From: Ecdyonurus torrentis
Lineage: Eukaryota; Arthropoda; Insecta; Ephemeroptera; Heptageniidae
Assembly (NCBI GenBank): GCA_949318235.1
Contig: OX439128.1
Span: forward strand, 53,966,246-54,030,245
Reading direction: 5' to 3'
DNA length: 64,000 nt
Positions 1 to 27,771 of the stretch are shown piece by piece. Numbering within the stretch: position 1 is the stretch's first letter; every line of letters starts with the position of its first letter. Position numbers and translations under genes: made by a program. The notes beneath the pieces are model-generated. The model did no database searches and was not told where the DNA came from. It saw only the letters and a program-made list of their open reading frames with translations.

Positions 1-135
1 TACAAGATAAGGACACGCTCGACCAATTTGGGCCACCGCGAAATTCAAAATGAGCGTCTAAGCCAATCAGCACCCGAGTTGAAGGTCACGTGATCAATAT
101 TGACCAATCAAAATGCCGCTAAAATTAACACATTA

Positions 136-619
136 AGTATCATTCACATGGAGCAAAAATTCTACGTCCGTCGACGGACGTCAACGGGTAAACAAAGTTG
201 AAAAAGTATTGTTGCAACTTGTTTATAATGTAAAAAAAACGAACCCTTTCATATATGGTTTTAAAACTGACGGATACCGACGGATACTGGCGGGCAAAGC
301 TGGCAACACCCAGCTTTTCTAACCGTCGCTATCCGTCAAAATGACGGGTACTGACGGATAGCGACGGGTGCATGTGAACAGTTGCATTTGTTTACATAAG
401 CGCAGCTCCATCCGTCAGTATCCGTCAACAATAATACATGCGAAAGGGGCGATATGTTTATATTAGCGCAGCTCAATCCGTCAGTATCCGTAAGTTTTCC
501 CGCGCATGCGCAGTAATGTGAAATTTTTTCTCATGTGAAATAAACAAATTCGCGTAACCGTCAGTTTCCGTCAATACCCGTCGACGGACGTTAAGTTTTT
601 ACTCCATGTGAACAATACT
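136..619. mobile_element. Harbinger/PIF-like MITE, CCGTC subfamily
   Basis: Terminal inverted repeats AGTATCATTCACATGGAG and CTCCATGTGAACAATACT are flanked by a 3-bp TTA duplication (133-135 and 620-622). The interior carries many copies of GACGGATAC or its complement in both orientations. A second full copy with its own TTA duplication lies at 39096-39577. TWA duplications are typical of PIF/Harbinger elements. There is no transposase, so it is non-autonomous. Confidence 0.8.
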
Positions 620-627
620 TTACTCAC

Positions 628-743
628 ATTGCTCCTTGCGGGACAGTGATGTTCAAATGATCAAACACCACCTCGGGATCTTGGCTTCCTAAACCAAATG
701 TCAGACATGCCTCTCGCAGGTACACAGCAGGTGCGTCATTCAT
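628..743 (-). CDS. ABCH-type ABC transporter, left tandem copy, first recognised exon only (partial)
   Basis: A single exon encoding the start of an ABC nucleotide-binding domain. It reads MNDAPAVYLREACLTFG, then about ten residues, then VVFDHLNITVPQGA, and ends with the same split codon (phase 2) and donor (GCAAT then GTGAGT) as the equivalent exon of the neighbouring ABCH gene at 19724-19869, which reads NHLNLTVPLGA. In the family the next residues are the Y-G-L-L-G-A-S Walker A segment, which must lie left of the window. The ATG at 741-743 is in frame; an alternative is an acceptor (TTGCAG) ending at 770, making this an internal exon. The rest of the gene is off the window, so bases 1-627 are its intron. 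A Harbinger-like MITE ends only a few bases from the donor. Same strand and order as the complete copy, so a tandem duplication is inferred. Confidence 0.75.
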
Positions 744-884
744 ATCGTCAGTACGGCTCGTCGTTATTACTGCAATTATTTTTATAGTAGAAATATTTTA
801 TCAATAATTTTTGTTTAACTGTTTTGCAAAATGCTATTGATACAAAAAAACTGATATAACAGAGTTGTTACTACTGCCCAATTA

Positions 885-1318
<434 letters not shown>

Positions 1319-2480
1319 AATCGCAAGCAGACTTGTAGTTATTACAAAACTTCTCAATAATGTAAATGATAAATAAATTATTTACGACTTGATTACTGAA
1401 GCGGTATGTAATTTTATGACCTATTTAAATAATTTTTTCATTAATAATAATATGTTAATAATTTTATAACTGTATATTCTCATGACAAATTTTAAAATTT
1501 CCATTAATGTCTATTAAGTATGTGCTATAGTAAAATGCAAAAGTTGTACTAGTTTTGCAAAGAAAAAAAAAGCTCACCCTTATGTTGTTCCAAGTTGTTT
1601 TTTTTATAATGACGCAAAAACGTATATAGAATTTTTTTTAAATTCACACGTATATATTCTAAAACTTATATAGAATGCGCCAATAAAAAAAATGTAATTT
1701 ATATAAAAAAAACAAACTATTTCTTGCAAAATAAGATGTAAAAGTTAACTTATTGAGAACAACAACCTATTATAGATTACAACTAAAAATAATTAACCTC
1801 GTTTTGCTTTGATAAGAAGAAAAATAGATTTTTATTTTTTAAAATTCTTTTAAATAAAAGTCTATTTTTTCTTTTCATTAAAATTGAGAAAAGAAATGTG
1901 ATATATATATTTTACATTTTTGGAAGGTATGCAAATAGACTTACTTACGTAAATAGTTTCTCTAAAACTTTAAGTTTTCTTTGTTATGCACTAACTACAT
2001 ACTACGTACTATTATAAAATGTTCATTTGTCAACGTTATGTAAAATAATTGTCCTCACTTCAATTTGATAAGATACGTTACGGTATAAAAATATTAAAAA
2101 GTGTCAAGTAAATTACATCAAAAAAATTAATTAATTATTGATAAAAACTTTTATTATTTATCTTTTACCTTTTTTTTCTTGCAATAAATGTCAAGCAAAA
2201 GCTATCTACAATGATTAAAATTCTTTTATGTAATTATGTTAATTGTAGAGCACGCATTGAAACCTGTTTCAATTTATGTTTTAAATTACTATCTACCTTT
2301 TTTTAAATTACAATGATTTTTGTAAAAACAGCTGCTCTACAGCATATAGTTGTGTTTTATAATATTAGCTGATATGAAAATGGGACGTTTGCCCACAAAT
2401 ATACACATGAAAGTTTCAGCAAACAACAAAACACACACACTAAAAAATGCACGTTGAAAAGGTTTTATTATTTTTTTTTT
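1319..2480. other. AT-rich stretch without recognisable features
   Basis: I see no coding potential, repeat family or RNA gene here; only A/T runs. It lies between the two ABCH genes. Confidence 0.6.
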
Positions 2481-2483
2481 TTT

Positions 2484-2692
2484 GATCAACGGTTATGACG
2501 TCACTAAACGTTGATATTTCAACAATAAAAACATTAGTGACGTCACAAGCATTGAGATTACGTAAAAAAATCAAAGATTTGAAACGGTCGCAAGAATAAC
2601 GTTTATTCCATTGTAATTCTAACGCTTGTGACGTCATTTACGCTTTTATCGTTAGATTGTCAACGTTTAGTGACGTCATAACTGTTGATTCT
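2484..2692. mobile_element. Palindromic MITE with TGACGTCA (about 200 bp)
   Basis: Outer inverted repeats TCAACGGTTATGACGTCAC and GTGACGTCATAACTGTTGA enclose a second inverted pair containing GTGACGTCACAAGC and GCTTGTGACGTCA. A related copy lies at 13796-13996. No coding capacity. Confidence 0.7.
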
Positions 2693-2747
2693 ACAATACA
2701 TAAATCATTGCAAAACTGTGTACAAGATTTTCAACGGTTTTTTTAGT

Positions 2748-2882
<135 letters not shown>

Positions 2883-3292
2883 ACGGCTTCGCGCCTAATG
2901 CCTAATGTGATCATACTGATCATCAGACCATCTCGAGCGCACACACAAATCTGACTATCAGAATTCCTAGCCACGCCATACAATTTAACCATTAGATTAT
3001 TTTCATACAATTATTCGCTCAATCAGAGCATCTGACTTTTTTGCTGTTCGCACAATAGATATATATAGTTAATAAATAATTTTATGGAAATTATAAAATA
3101 GTTATATACTTACGCAACGTAGTGAAAGACGTAGTATTTATACGTAATCAAGGAAACAAAATTTTTAAAATGTCTGATAGTCACTTGTGTTGAATGACAT
3201 ACTGTAGTCATATTGTGCGAACGGAAAGAAAGTCTATTAGTCAGATTGTGCAGTGTGCGTGCCAGGGTCTAATTATATTAGACACACAGCAG

Positions 3293-3450
<158 letters not shown>

Positions 3451-3483
3451 TCGAATGTTGAATTTCAAGCGAGGTTGCATGAT

Positions 3484-3836
3484 GATAAGAAATTTTCTCG
3501 GTGAAATAGATTATTGTCTTACCTTCTGTGAAGACACTGGGCTTTACACTCGCTGCTATCACTATTTTAAATAACAATGAAAAAATAATAGTCACTTTGT
3601 ACATAATTATAAAAACACTCAATTCACAGTCTTTTTAAAAATTACATAGCTATGTTATTTACACATACACATTGTGTGTAAATAACATAGCTATGTAATT
3701 TTTAAAAAGACTGTGAATTGAGTGTTTTTATAAAGTGACTATTATTTTTTCATTGTTATTTAAAATAGTGATAGCAGCGAGTGTAAAGCCCAGTGTCTTC
3801 ACAGAAGGTAAGACAATAATCTATTTCACCGAGAAT
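3484..3836. repeat. Long inverted duplication, arms about 175 bp
   Basis: The arm at 3484-3660 is repeated in inverted orientation at about 3672-3836 with nearly perfect identity; the main difference is a roughly 10-bp indel near 3599 (TGTACATAATTA absent from the right arm). The loop is about 10 bp. AT arrays flank both sides. Recent origin is inferred from arm identity. Confidence 0.85.
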
Positions 3837-3843
3837 TTTTTTT

Positions 3844-3844
<1 letters not shown>

Positions 3845-3911
<67 letters not shown>
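3845..3911. repeat. (AT)n microsatellite
   Basis: AT dinucleotide run abutting the right arm of the inverted duplication. Confidence 0.95.
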
Positions 3912-3919
<8 letters not shown>

Positions 3920-3959
3920 TATATATTTTAATAAATATGTTAGATATATACAAAGTTTT

Positions 3960-5222
3960 TTAAGATGTGCAGAGCTAACTATTTAGCACTGAAGAAATAA
4001 CGTTTATACTAACAAGTTACTGTGCAAACTTTTCTCAACCAATGTTAAAGGTTGTTGCTTCTAGCAATTAAGATTAAAATAATAATAATAATAATAATAA
4101 TAAAATAATAAGAAAGAACATAAAAATATTTAAAACTGTAGCAATATGCAATAAAAACAGTAGTTTTTTATGAAGGCTTTTATTTATTTATTTAAAACAA
4201 GGTTGATGAAAGAACTTACAAGTTGTAAAATTTTTAATTGATGTCAATTTTGCTTTTAATCAAGGACATAAAAAAAAAAAATAATAATTGTGCAGTCAAA
4301 TGTATAGAATACAATTTGTTTAATACAGAATAATTATCACAAAATAACTTTGTTAAAAATGTAAAATATTATAATATACAGCACATTTATTTTGTTCTAT
4401 TTTATAGCAAAAGTTTTGTGACATCAAATATATTAAGTTAATAATCTACGGAAATTAGGGTTCATAATAATTAGAGTGCTCTAGAGGGGGGGAGTATACG
4501 CGATCCAGCACAATTTTTAAAGCCCTTTCTTTGCTTGTTGAATTCAAAATATTGAAATCTGATTGGATGATAAATATGCCCAAAAATTTAATTGTTGTCA
4601 GTCAATGTTATTTAAATGTTTTTTGTTGTTGTTGTTGTTGTTGTTTTTTTGGTTCTGAAAATGACCGTAAGTATTGGGAAAAAACGAGATTTTGAACACT
4701 GATAATATTTTACTAAAACGTTGTCACCTCATGAAACTTTCACAGATGAAACTTTATTATTTGGCCAAAAAAATAACATAAATTCAAAAGTCGTAATAAT
4801 TCACAAATACCGTTATTTCCTGTTTATTTCTGTTCACTTTTCGTGAACGCTGAAGTTTTTAAGCAAGTACAAGAGCGCTGAGTTTGTTTACTTTTTATTT
4901 TTCATTGTTGGAGCGCATCAGCCAGAGTGTTGAATATTGATTTTCAAAATATGATATTTTTAAACCTTATCAAAATTTTATTATTAGTAAACTGAGGGTT
5001 TTGCAATTTTAGACATAAAATAACCATAAAATGAAGTTTGTTTTGTGAAAATTTCAATGCTTTAACTTCTTTCCTTCAATAGTTATGACGTTTCAAAATC
5101 GTGATTTTCCGCATTATTTAAGCGATTTTGCGTGATTAAAAAACCCTCAACAAAGGATGCGCGTATACTCCGCTCTTCTAGAGTACTCTAATATGCTATT
5201 ACATTATATATTATAATACAAA
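3960..5222. other. Intergenic stretch 3' of the complete ABCH gene
   Basis: Mostly A/T-rich. It holds a short (AAT)n tract at about 4078-4103 and a (GTT)n tract near 4624. An imperfect inverted pair, TAGAGTACTCTAATA near 5178 and the related AGAGTGCTCTAGAGG near 4471 next to GTATACGCG and GCGTATACTCC, suggests the ends of a degenerate element of about 700 bp (4470-5192). No gene seen. Confidence 0.4.
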
Positions 5223-19869
<14,647 letters not shown>

Positions 19870-19936
19870 TCTTCGCAAATCTGCATAGCTAAAATAAACC
19901 TCCTTTTGATATATTTTTATATCAATCAATACTTAA

Positions 19937-20248
19937 AGGCGTATAGGATTAGTACACATGACGTCATTGAGAACTATTCGATGCTCTTCTTGAGCAATGA
20001 ATAACATTGCTCAGCATAGGACAAACGTAGTTTTAAGCAATTCTTCTTTGGAAAATTAGCTATTTTTTTGTTATTGTAATTTTTCTTGTATACTTGAGAT
20101 AAAATTCAACCTGTTAACAGCATCAATAATCCTCTCAAAAATATTGCCAAGTATTTTTAAACTGGCAAAGTGAACCATTTTCCCATACTGACCCATGTTA
20201 TTTAGTACTCACTTATGACGTCGACTTTAACATGAGAAAACACCCTAC
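19937..20248. mobile_element. M1 MITE copy, 5' of ABCH
   Basis: Has CATGACGTCATTGAG, GAATAACATTGCTCAGCATA and the far end GACGTCGACTTTAACATGAG followed by AACACCCTA. It lies about 70 bp upstream of the presumed ABCH start codon. Confidence 0.75.
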
Positions 20249-20261
20249 AGAAAACCACTTG

Positions 20262-20480
20262 AACAAAAAACTTGTCTTATATCCTAAAATAACTAAATAT
20301 CAACGTTGATTTGGTCGGACTCATTATGATTTATAATTTATTTTACGTTTAGAAATTTGCAGCTGCGGGTTTATGACGTCACAGCTATGTCATCTGTTTC
20401 CGCGCGAGTGGACTAGTAAGTTGTGACGTCATAAACCTGCATCTGACATTTTTTTATTGGAAAATAAAATAGAAATCATA
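20262..20480. mobile_element. Foldback MITE, partial copy of the 42645-42945 palindrome
   Basis: Shares GAACAAAAAACTTGTCTTAT, TATCAACGTTGATTTGG and GTTTCCGCGCG with the complete palindrome at 42645-42945, and contains ATGACGTCACAGC. Confidence 0.65.
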
Positions 20481-21099
20481 AACCTTAATTTTGTTAGTTC
20501 ATTATAAACGATAAAAAATAAGAAAAAAAAAAAAAAAAAGGTGTTTGACATCTGGCCAACAGAAATTAGCACTTCGTTTCTCTCTCAAGGTAAACCTTAA
20601 TATCGATGGCTCAGTGCAAAACTGCACTATATCTATATAGTCTACGCACACCTCAAATATGGAACATCTATGCGCTCTCCGCGCGCCTCTCTCGAAAATG
20701 GAGTGGAGGTAATCGGTTTAAAAAATGGTTAAAAAATTTATCTGTCTTAAAACACGTAAAAGTATGTCTATTAGTATTTATAATTTAAATTTCTCCGAAA
20801 ATCATTTGAGTAATTTTCTCAAAAATTGCAAAAAAACATGTTTTTCTCCATAAGCGTAATGTTAAATTACAGGCGACCCCTTATTAGCTTCCCCCTTGTC
20901 AACCCGCGCGCTAAACCGATAACCTCCTTTTGAAGCATCTCTTACCAGAGCTTCTTTTACATAGATGCTTCAATTTTGGGAGAAGAGAGGTAAGGAGAGC
21001 GCAAGATGTTCTAAATTTTAGGCGCGTGGTGAATGGATAGTTCAGGTTTCCAAGGAACCATCAATATATTAAAGATTTAAAAAATATGTCATACACTAT

Positions 21100-21196
21100 C
21101 AAGGGCGGATCCAGGGGGGGGGCGAGGGGGGCGATCGCCCCCCCCAAACGGCCCACGTGGGCGGAAAAAAAAAAGAGGAAAAAAAAAGAGAAAGAA

Positions 21197-21231
<35 letters not shown>

Positions 21232-23048
21232 AGGAAAGGAAAGGAAAGAAAGATGATCTCCAAAAAAATGAAATAAAAATCGCAGCTACAATGCATTTCT
21301 TTTTTACCTATAATACATGATTCATTTTATTTTTTAAGGCCGTACTTTAGGGTAGCATTTTTGTCGTAACACTCAATTATGACATTTTTTTAGCTTAAAT
21401 GAACCAAAGAACATTAATTCTCTAAACTCCAAGTTTCAGCTAAAATTAAATCTTTCGCAAATAAACCGCCTTAAGCGTGTATATATAGATACGAAATTTC
21501 AAGCTCACCGTGTGCAAAATTAAATTGATCAACTTCTCAACAAAATACCAGCGTAATCTGCAGATCTATTCTTTTAATGAATTTGAGATTTAAAACAAAT
21601 TTAACAACATTTTAACAAAGAAAAAAATATTGAAGATTGCATATATTAAATATTTAAAATGGGCCAATTTGTGATTTTTTTTTCTCGGCAAATGCGTTCT
21701 GGAAAAAATATGAAAGTTATTTTTCATTAAAAGTTCATCATTTAGTATTTTCTTAAACCACAGTAAATTCGCATTAGCAAAGGAGATTTTCCAACACTTT
21801 GATGCTCTGTTCAATTGTGACGATAGTTTTTGAGATACAATTTTTTTAATTTCATTTTTGGGTACAGCAACCTGAACTTAATAAAAATGATAACAATAAA
21901 AATACACCAATGCAAAGTATAGTACCTTATAATTATTTTACTTTCTTCGCCCCCCCCCCCCCCCCCACGCATCCCTCCCTAATAAACCAATTTGTTGAGG
22001 AAAATTTAGCAAAATAACAAGAATGGACCACTGCTTATAAGAAACGAACTCCTTAAAATAAATTTGAACTTTCAAGGAGTTCTGCGTTTTATTTTTTATT
22101 TATTATTATTTTTATAAATCTTATTCATGATCACAGATTAAAGGCTATTGGGTTAAAAAATTCTTTGACATTGATATATATCTAAAAACACATGCAAAAG
22201 TATGTCTAATTTCTCCAGGATCGCGCGGTGGAGTAGTTTCTCAAAAATCGCAAAATACGTGTTTTTCCTCATCAGTGTAATGTTAAGTTAGGGGACTCTT
22301 AGCTTTTTCCGCGCGCTAAACCACGATGAGCTCCATTAAATTTAATGTTTCATGTTCTTGCTTTTATAATTTTATGTTTATTGTTTTGAACCAATTTGTT
22401 CAAAAGTCTTATTATTTTATAAGCTAGGTTCTTAAAATTCTGTATAGGTGACAAATTCCGTCTCAATTAAAAATGTTATGCAAAAATTTCAGTTGCATGA
22501 TAAAAATTAAGCCCTATGGATAAAACTTTTTTAATAAAAATTTTTTATTCTTATATGAGCTCAATTTTTAAATTAAATTGAGGTGAATTATTTTTGTCAT
22601 TTAAAATATAACAACTTGCTAATCGTTTATTAAGCATATAAAACTCTTGTGGTTACTCTCTGTATTTAAGATAAAATTTAAAACATATAGACTTGGAATT
22701 TCAAAAATATGAAATACCCAAAAAAAGGAAAAAAAGGAAAAAAAAAAAAAAAAAAAAAACGCAGTATTTAAAATTTTTTTTTTTTAAGGTTTCAGTTAAC
22801 AATTTCCACATATTTTCCAATGTCATTAAATAAGGGTGGAAAAAAACACGATAAAAAAATTAAAAAATTAAACTAAAATAATTTTAAAATTATTTTCTCA
22901 AGTATACTAATTTTGTGTTTTTCCCAAAAAGGGGCGTGTCCCTAAAAAAATTTTCGCCTGCGGCGGGCTGCCCCCTGCCCCCATCCTCACACTGGAAAAG
23001 TTTCCCTGGTATCGCCCCCCCCAAACCAAATTCCTAGATCCGCCCTTG
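21100..23048. mobile_element. hAT-like element, 1.95 kb, perfect 8-bp duplication
   Basis: Inverted ends CAAGGGCGGATCCAGG and CCTAGATCCGCCCTTG are flanked by TACACTAT on both sides (21092-21099 and 23049-23056). The inside has G-, A- and C-homopolymer tracts and remnants of other elements (for example a 21340-21950 segment resembling the 39927-40586 MITE), but no transposase frame. Non-autonomous. Confidence 0.8.
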
Positions 23049-23052
23049 TACA

Positions 23053-23357
23053 CTATAGGGTGTATGCATTCATGTTAAAGTCGACGCCATGTTGGATAAC
23101 TCAATAACATGGGTGGCATAGGAAAATAAATCATTTTGCCAGTTTAAAACCACTGTGCAATATTTTTGAGAGCATTAATGCTGTAAATATGTTGAATTAG
23201 TATCTCAAGTATGTGAGAAAAATAACAATAACAAAAAATGAGGCGTTTTCCCAAAGAAAATTGGCTTAAATAAAGTTTATCCTATGCTGAGTAATGTTAT
23301 GCACTACTCCAGTATGGCCTCCAAGCGCAATAAATATGACGTCATCCGCATACACCA
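23053..23357. mobile_element. M1 MITE copy
   Basis: Starts TATAGGGTGTATGCATTCAT and ends GACGTCATCCGCATACACC. Its start overlaps the right 8-bp duplication of the neighbouring hAT-like element, so the hAT-like element inserted next to it. Confidence 0.8.
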
Positions 23358-23369
23358 TATAAAACACAA

Positions 23370-23690
23370 ATAACTACGTAATAATTATGCTAGCTCATTT
23401 TCAGCACAATTTGTTCAATACAGCATAATCTTTGCTATATCGCATAATTATTATGATGTATAAATATTATGTTATACGCAGCATAATTAATTATGTTTAT
23501 TCTAATTTAACACAATTTATGCTATATAATGACAATACAGCATAATTTATGCTATATCGCATAATTATTATGATGTATAAATATTATGTTATACGCAGCA
23601 TAAATAATTATGTTTATTCTAATTTAAAACAATTTATGCTATATAATGACAATTGCAGCATAAACTACGTAATTGGTGCATAATTAATTT
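23370..23690. repeat. AT-rich short-palindrome cluster
   Basis: Two near-identical copies, about 120 bp apart, of ATTTATGCTATATCGCATAA and ATTATGATGTATAAATATTA. Confidence 0.65.
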
Positions 23691-24122
23691 AGTTACAAAT
23701 ACTAAAACTTATTAAATTTATTAAAACTTATTTAACATTTTTATTATTTAATTAATTATTTATTAATTAATTATTATTTTTATTTATTGAGTGTAAAATA
23801 ATGCATTTTAGCAAATTATTAACAATAACTATATTAACTTATAATAGCTTAAAAAACTTTGAAAAAAAGAAACTAAAACAACTTATTAGCTAATTTTTAA
23901 TAACTTAATAAAATGCAATATTTTTAACTTAAAAGTATTTATCTTAAATAAGTTAGGATTCGTAACTAATTAAAGTACTACACCAATTTTCACAGTGTAT
24001 AATATATACAAAATTATTTGAAAATTACCTTCATATAAAAATAAAAAGTAGCTTACAAATATTTAAATTACCAACAGAGAGATAAGCATAGTTTAAAAAT
24101 AATAAACTGGTTTAATTCACAA

Positions 24123-24153
<31 letters not shown>

Positions 24154-24816
24154 ACACATTTTTTTTTATTTAATTCCAAATGTTTATTGCTGCAACGCAC
24201 AGCAATTACTGAAAAGGGAATAACGTTAAAAAAAAAAAAAAAAAAAGTAACAGGAAATTTGAATGATAAGAGGTGTCATTTTTTTTAAAATTATGACAAA
24301 AAACAACAACAACAACAAATTGATAGTCAAAGAAAATTATTTATCTTTTCAGTTCATTGACTCAAAAACAATGCACATAATATTAAATCAAATAAAGATT
24401 TTAGTTCACGCAAAAATTAAATTAAATATATGTCATATTATGTTTTACCCTGCCTTGCACATCCTTGCGCTTTGTCGCCATGTTTGTGGTGCTTAATACA
24501 TTGTCCAGCATTCGGGAAACATCATTTCTACTAATTTTTCACTTAAAGGATCGAGTTTATATTTCAACTGAACGAATTTTTCTCATATTCTTCAAACTTA
24601 TTAGGAGCTACAAATAAGGCTTTGATTGAGCATCGAAGCTTCTTTAGCTATTAAAAATATATATAAAAAAAATGACGTTTTTCCTATGCTGGCCTGTGTA
24701 TTCCTGACCAACAAACTGGCGGCTCTTAAATATGAGTGAGACCCGTCTATAAAACATAAGACAGAAATTTATTTTTAAATAAAAAAATTGTTATAAATAT
24801 AATATTTATACAGTAT

Positions 24817-25120
24817 GTATAGGGTGTATTGCATGCGCATGACGTCATATTTAATGCGCTTGGAGGCCATACTGGAGTAGTGAATAGCATTGCTGAGCAT
24901 AGGACAAACTTCGTTTAAGGCGCGCAATTTTCTTTGGGAAATCTGTTAATTTTTTGTTATTGTTATTTTTCTCCCATACTTGAGATACTAATTCAACATA
25001 TTTACAACATCAATGCTCTCAAAAATATTGCAGAGTGTTTTTAAACTGGCAAAATGAGTTATTTTCCTATGCCACCTATGTTATGAGTTATCCAACATGG
25101 CGTCGACTTTAACATGAATA
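24817..25120. mobile_element. M1 MITE copy
   Basis: GTATAGGGTGTATTGCATGC, GCATGACGTCATATTTAATG, then AGCATAGGACAAACTTCG and GTCGACTTTAACATGAATAC. Confidence 0.8.
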
Positions 25121-25135
25121 CAAACAGTCAAATGG

Positions 25136-25308
25136 GGTGACTTTGAACGCCCAGGCACCCAATTATCTCTGTCTTGGGGCCTCATTTTAGAAATTTGAAG
25201 AATCTTACTCTTGTTCAAATTTGTTTTTGATTGTAATGACATAATGTTTCAAAATTTGGAAATGAGTGCCCAATTAAGTAGAGATAAATGGGTGTTCAAA
25301 GTCACCCC
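25136..25308. mobile_element. Short palindromic MITE (about 173 bp)
   Basis: Inverted ends GGGGTGACTTTGAACGCCCA and TGGGTGTTCAAAGTCACCCC. No coding capacity. Target duplication not clear. Confidence 0.75.
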
Positions 25309-26106
25309 GGTTGACTGAACATCATATATACTGCATATGCTACATAACATAAATAAAATATTATGTAGATAGCATAATTATTTACGTTATTTCAAATTAG
25401 AATCACTTATTATGCTATATAATGACATAAGTATATAAATTACGTAATTTTTTATTGCCGTGCAGGTTAGAGGTGTGATTATTGTGAACCAATAGATAGT
25501 GACCACTGCTACTGAACAAAAGTGAAGTTTTACGATAAGGACTGCAGTCATGATATCGTTTATATTATAATAATAAAGTGCTAAATTTATGGTAAAATAT
25601 TGACACAAAAAATTTGTAATAATAAATAATTTATATTTTTACATGAAATTATTATTATTATTTTCTTGCTTGCTTGCGATATTATGTTGAATGTGTTAGG
25701 GTACCGACGTTACCCATTAAACTCAAACTAATTTCTCTCGTTAAAAAAAATCTAAAATTTTGCACAATGATACTTCAGCTTGAGACAATTTCAAATATAT
25801 AAAAATTTTGGGGTATATTACCGTGCAAATTAATTTTTTATGAATTTTTTGAAATTTTAAGCCCATAAAGCCCAATGTTAATTTCAATAATTTTTGTCTT
25901 TTTTTTTTCGGGACGGTCATGCAAACATCATAAATTTTTTATCCCGGCTAGGTGTGACCCCTAGCAAACACAATAATAAAACTAAATTTAGACCCAAAAA
26001 CATGGTCCAGTTTTTGAGATATACGCTCGGTACACTACTACCCGAAACCTTAAGCTATTTTATTATGAAAATATAAAAACTATAAATATGCATTTCTTTA
26101 AATTAA

Positions 26107-27001
26107 GCCCTTGTCGACTTATTTTTTTTATCATTTAGAATACTAGATTGATAATTACCATACCCAGTGGCGTTACTTCAAAAATTTGGCCAGGGGGAAA
26201 AATTTGACAACGGGCCCCCCGAAATAGGGACAGTGCCGGGGAGGAGGGGGGATGGGCGCCGCAGGCGAAAAATTTTGGAAAAGGGGGCGTGGCACTGAAA
26301 TTAATTAAAAAGTGTCACTAACATGAAAAAAAAAATCGTTAAAATGGCCTATCATACATGATTTTAATTTTTGCTATAAATAGAAAAAATACATATGATA
26401 TTTGAAGAATACATTTATAGAAAATTTAATTAGAAGGTGGTGACAGTTAAAAAATGTAGTTAATATTAATACCCTCTGTCACAAAATGCATATTATTTGA
26501 TTGATCCACTTTAACTTTCAAATACTGTTTATCAACATAAAATTTAATATTACCATATATATATTTTTTTTTTTTTGGCGCCAAAAATCAACGGGCCCCC
26601 CCAGAAGCCGACGGGCCCCCACAAGTCGACGGGCCCGGGGGAACTTCCCCCTCTTCCCCCCTGGTAGTTACGCCACTGACCATACCTTATTACTTATTAT
26701 CCATGAATTAGACACCAATATGTTGATTTTGTATTTATTTTCATTTTGACGGTTATTTCACGTATCTGACTTCACAATAATTAATGTACCGTTTGGGACG
26801 TGATGTGATATCGGTAACTTGAGGGAGGGGCTTAATTTATCACGTGACCAGAGCCGTGACTGTGATTGGCGGCGGTACATTGATTGTGACGTAACCGCGT
26901 CTATAAATAAAAATAAATACAAAATCAATGATGTGGATAATAAGGTATGGTAATTATCAGTCTAGTATTGTAAATGATAAAAAAGTAAGATGACAAGGGC
27001 T
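26107..27001. mobile_element. TTAA-flanked palindromic MITE (P3), split by a hAT-like insert
   Basis: Long inverted arms containing TACTAGATTGATAATTACCA and the complement. TTAA sits at 26103-26106 and 27002-27005. Intact relatives of about 390 bp are at 37113-37501 and 58869-59258. The 514-bp hAT-like element at 26165-26678 interrupts the left arm. Confidence 0.75.
26165..26678. mobile_element. hAT-like MITE nested in P3, perfect 8-bp duplication
   Basis: Ends CAGTGGCGTTAC and GTTACGCCACTG are flanked by ACCATACC on both sides (26157-26164 and 26679-26686). Subterminal regions are G/C-homopolymer rich. 514 bp, no transposase. Confidence 0.85.
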
Positions 27002-27301
27002 TTAAATGTACCATATAATGTTGTTTACTAATATTATTGTTATTTTAATTTAAAATAATAAATGACTGAACTGTCGTAACAAACACAGTTGAGAGATCTG
27101 CATATGCTTGCGATTAATTAAGATAAAATAATTAACCTACATATAATAATTAATGATAATTAACAAAATCAAAATTTTTTCCTCATGTAAAAAAAAAAAA
27201 AAAAAAAAAAAGTAATAAATATATAAAAGAAACAATAAATATAAATTTAAACAGCTCGTAGGAATTATTTAGCGAAAAATATTAACAAACGCTAAACTAA
27301 A

Positions 27302-27480
27302 CAATTCAATTCAATTCAATTCAATTCAATTCAAAATAGGCTTTATTGCAATAAAACACATTACATAAATTACATACTGATCAGCGCCCCTTAAAGTACG
27401 GCATATAGGCAACTTGTTGAGCATAGCTGCTGTGCGGGTAACAAACGTACAGGCGGCTTGAACTGATTTTATGTTATTTT
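27302..27480 (-). mobile_element. LINE 3' end with (GAATT)n tail, 5' truncated
   Basis: On the minus strand a frame ending FVTRTAAMLNKLP and about 20 more residues is followed by TTGCAATAAAGCCTATTTTG and about six GAATT repeats (27302-27333). Short tandem tails and a C-terminal F-x-x-R-T...W/L-N-x-L-P motif are typical of non-LTR retrotransposons. Only the last 180 bp remain; the far side is a GTCT microsatellite. Confidence 0.6.
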
Positions 27481-27493
27481 CTGTCTGTCTGTG

Positions 27494-27540
<47 letters not shown>

Positions 27541-27563
27541 GTCTGTCTGTCTGTCTGTCTGTG

Positions 27564-27648
<85 letters not shown>

Positions 27649-27671
27649 GTGTCTGTGTGTCTGTGTGTCTG

Positions 27672-27768
<97 letters not shown>

Positions 27769-27771
27769 GCA
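27480..27771. repeat. (TCTG)n microsatellite
   Basis: About 290 bp of TCTG/GTCT repeats with GTGTCTG interruptions. Cys-Leu-Ser-Val frames here are artefacts. Confidence 0.97.

Noticed and set aside
20606..20788. Plus-strand frame with RTPQIWN and RFKKWLKN
   Set aside because: Vaguely like a reverse-transcriptase C-terminus, but too short and without tail or flanks to call.
22270..22300. Minus-strand CTGATGAG as a second hammerhead
   Set aside because: No GAAA core or stem II partner follows at the right distance.
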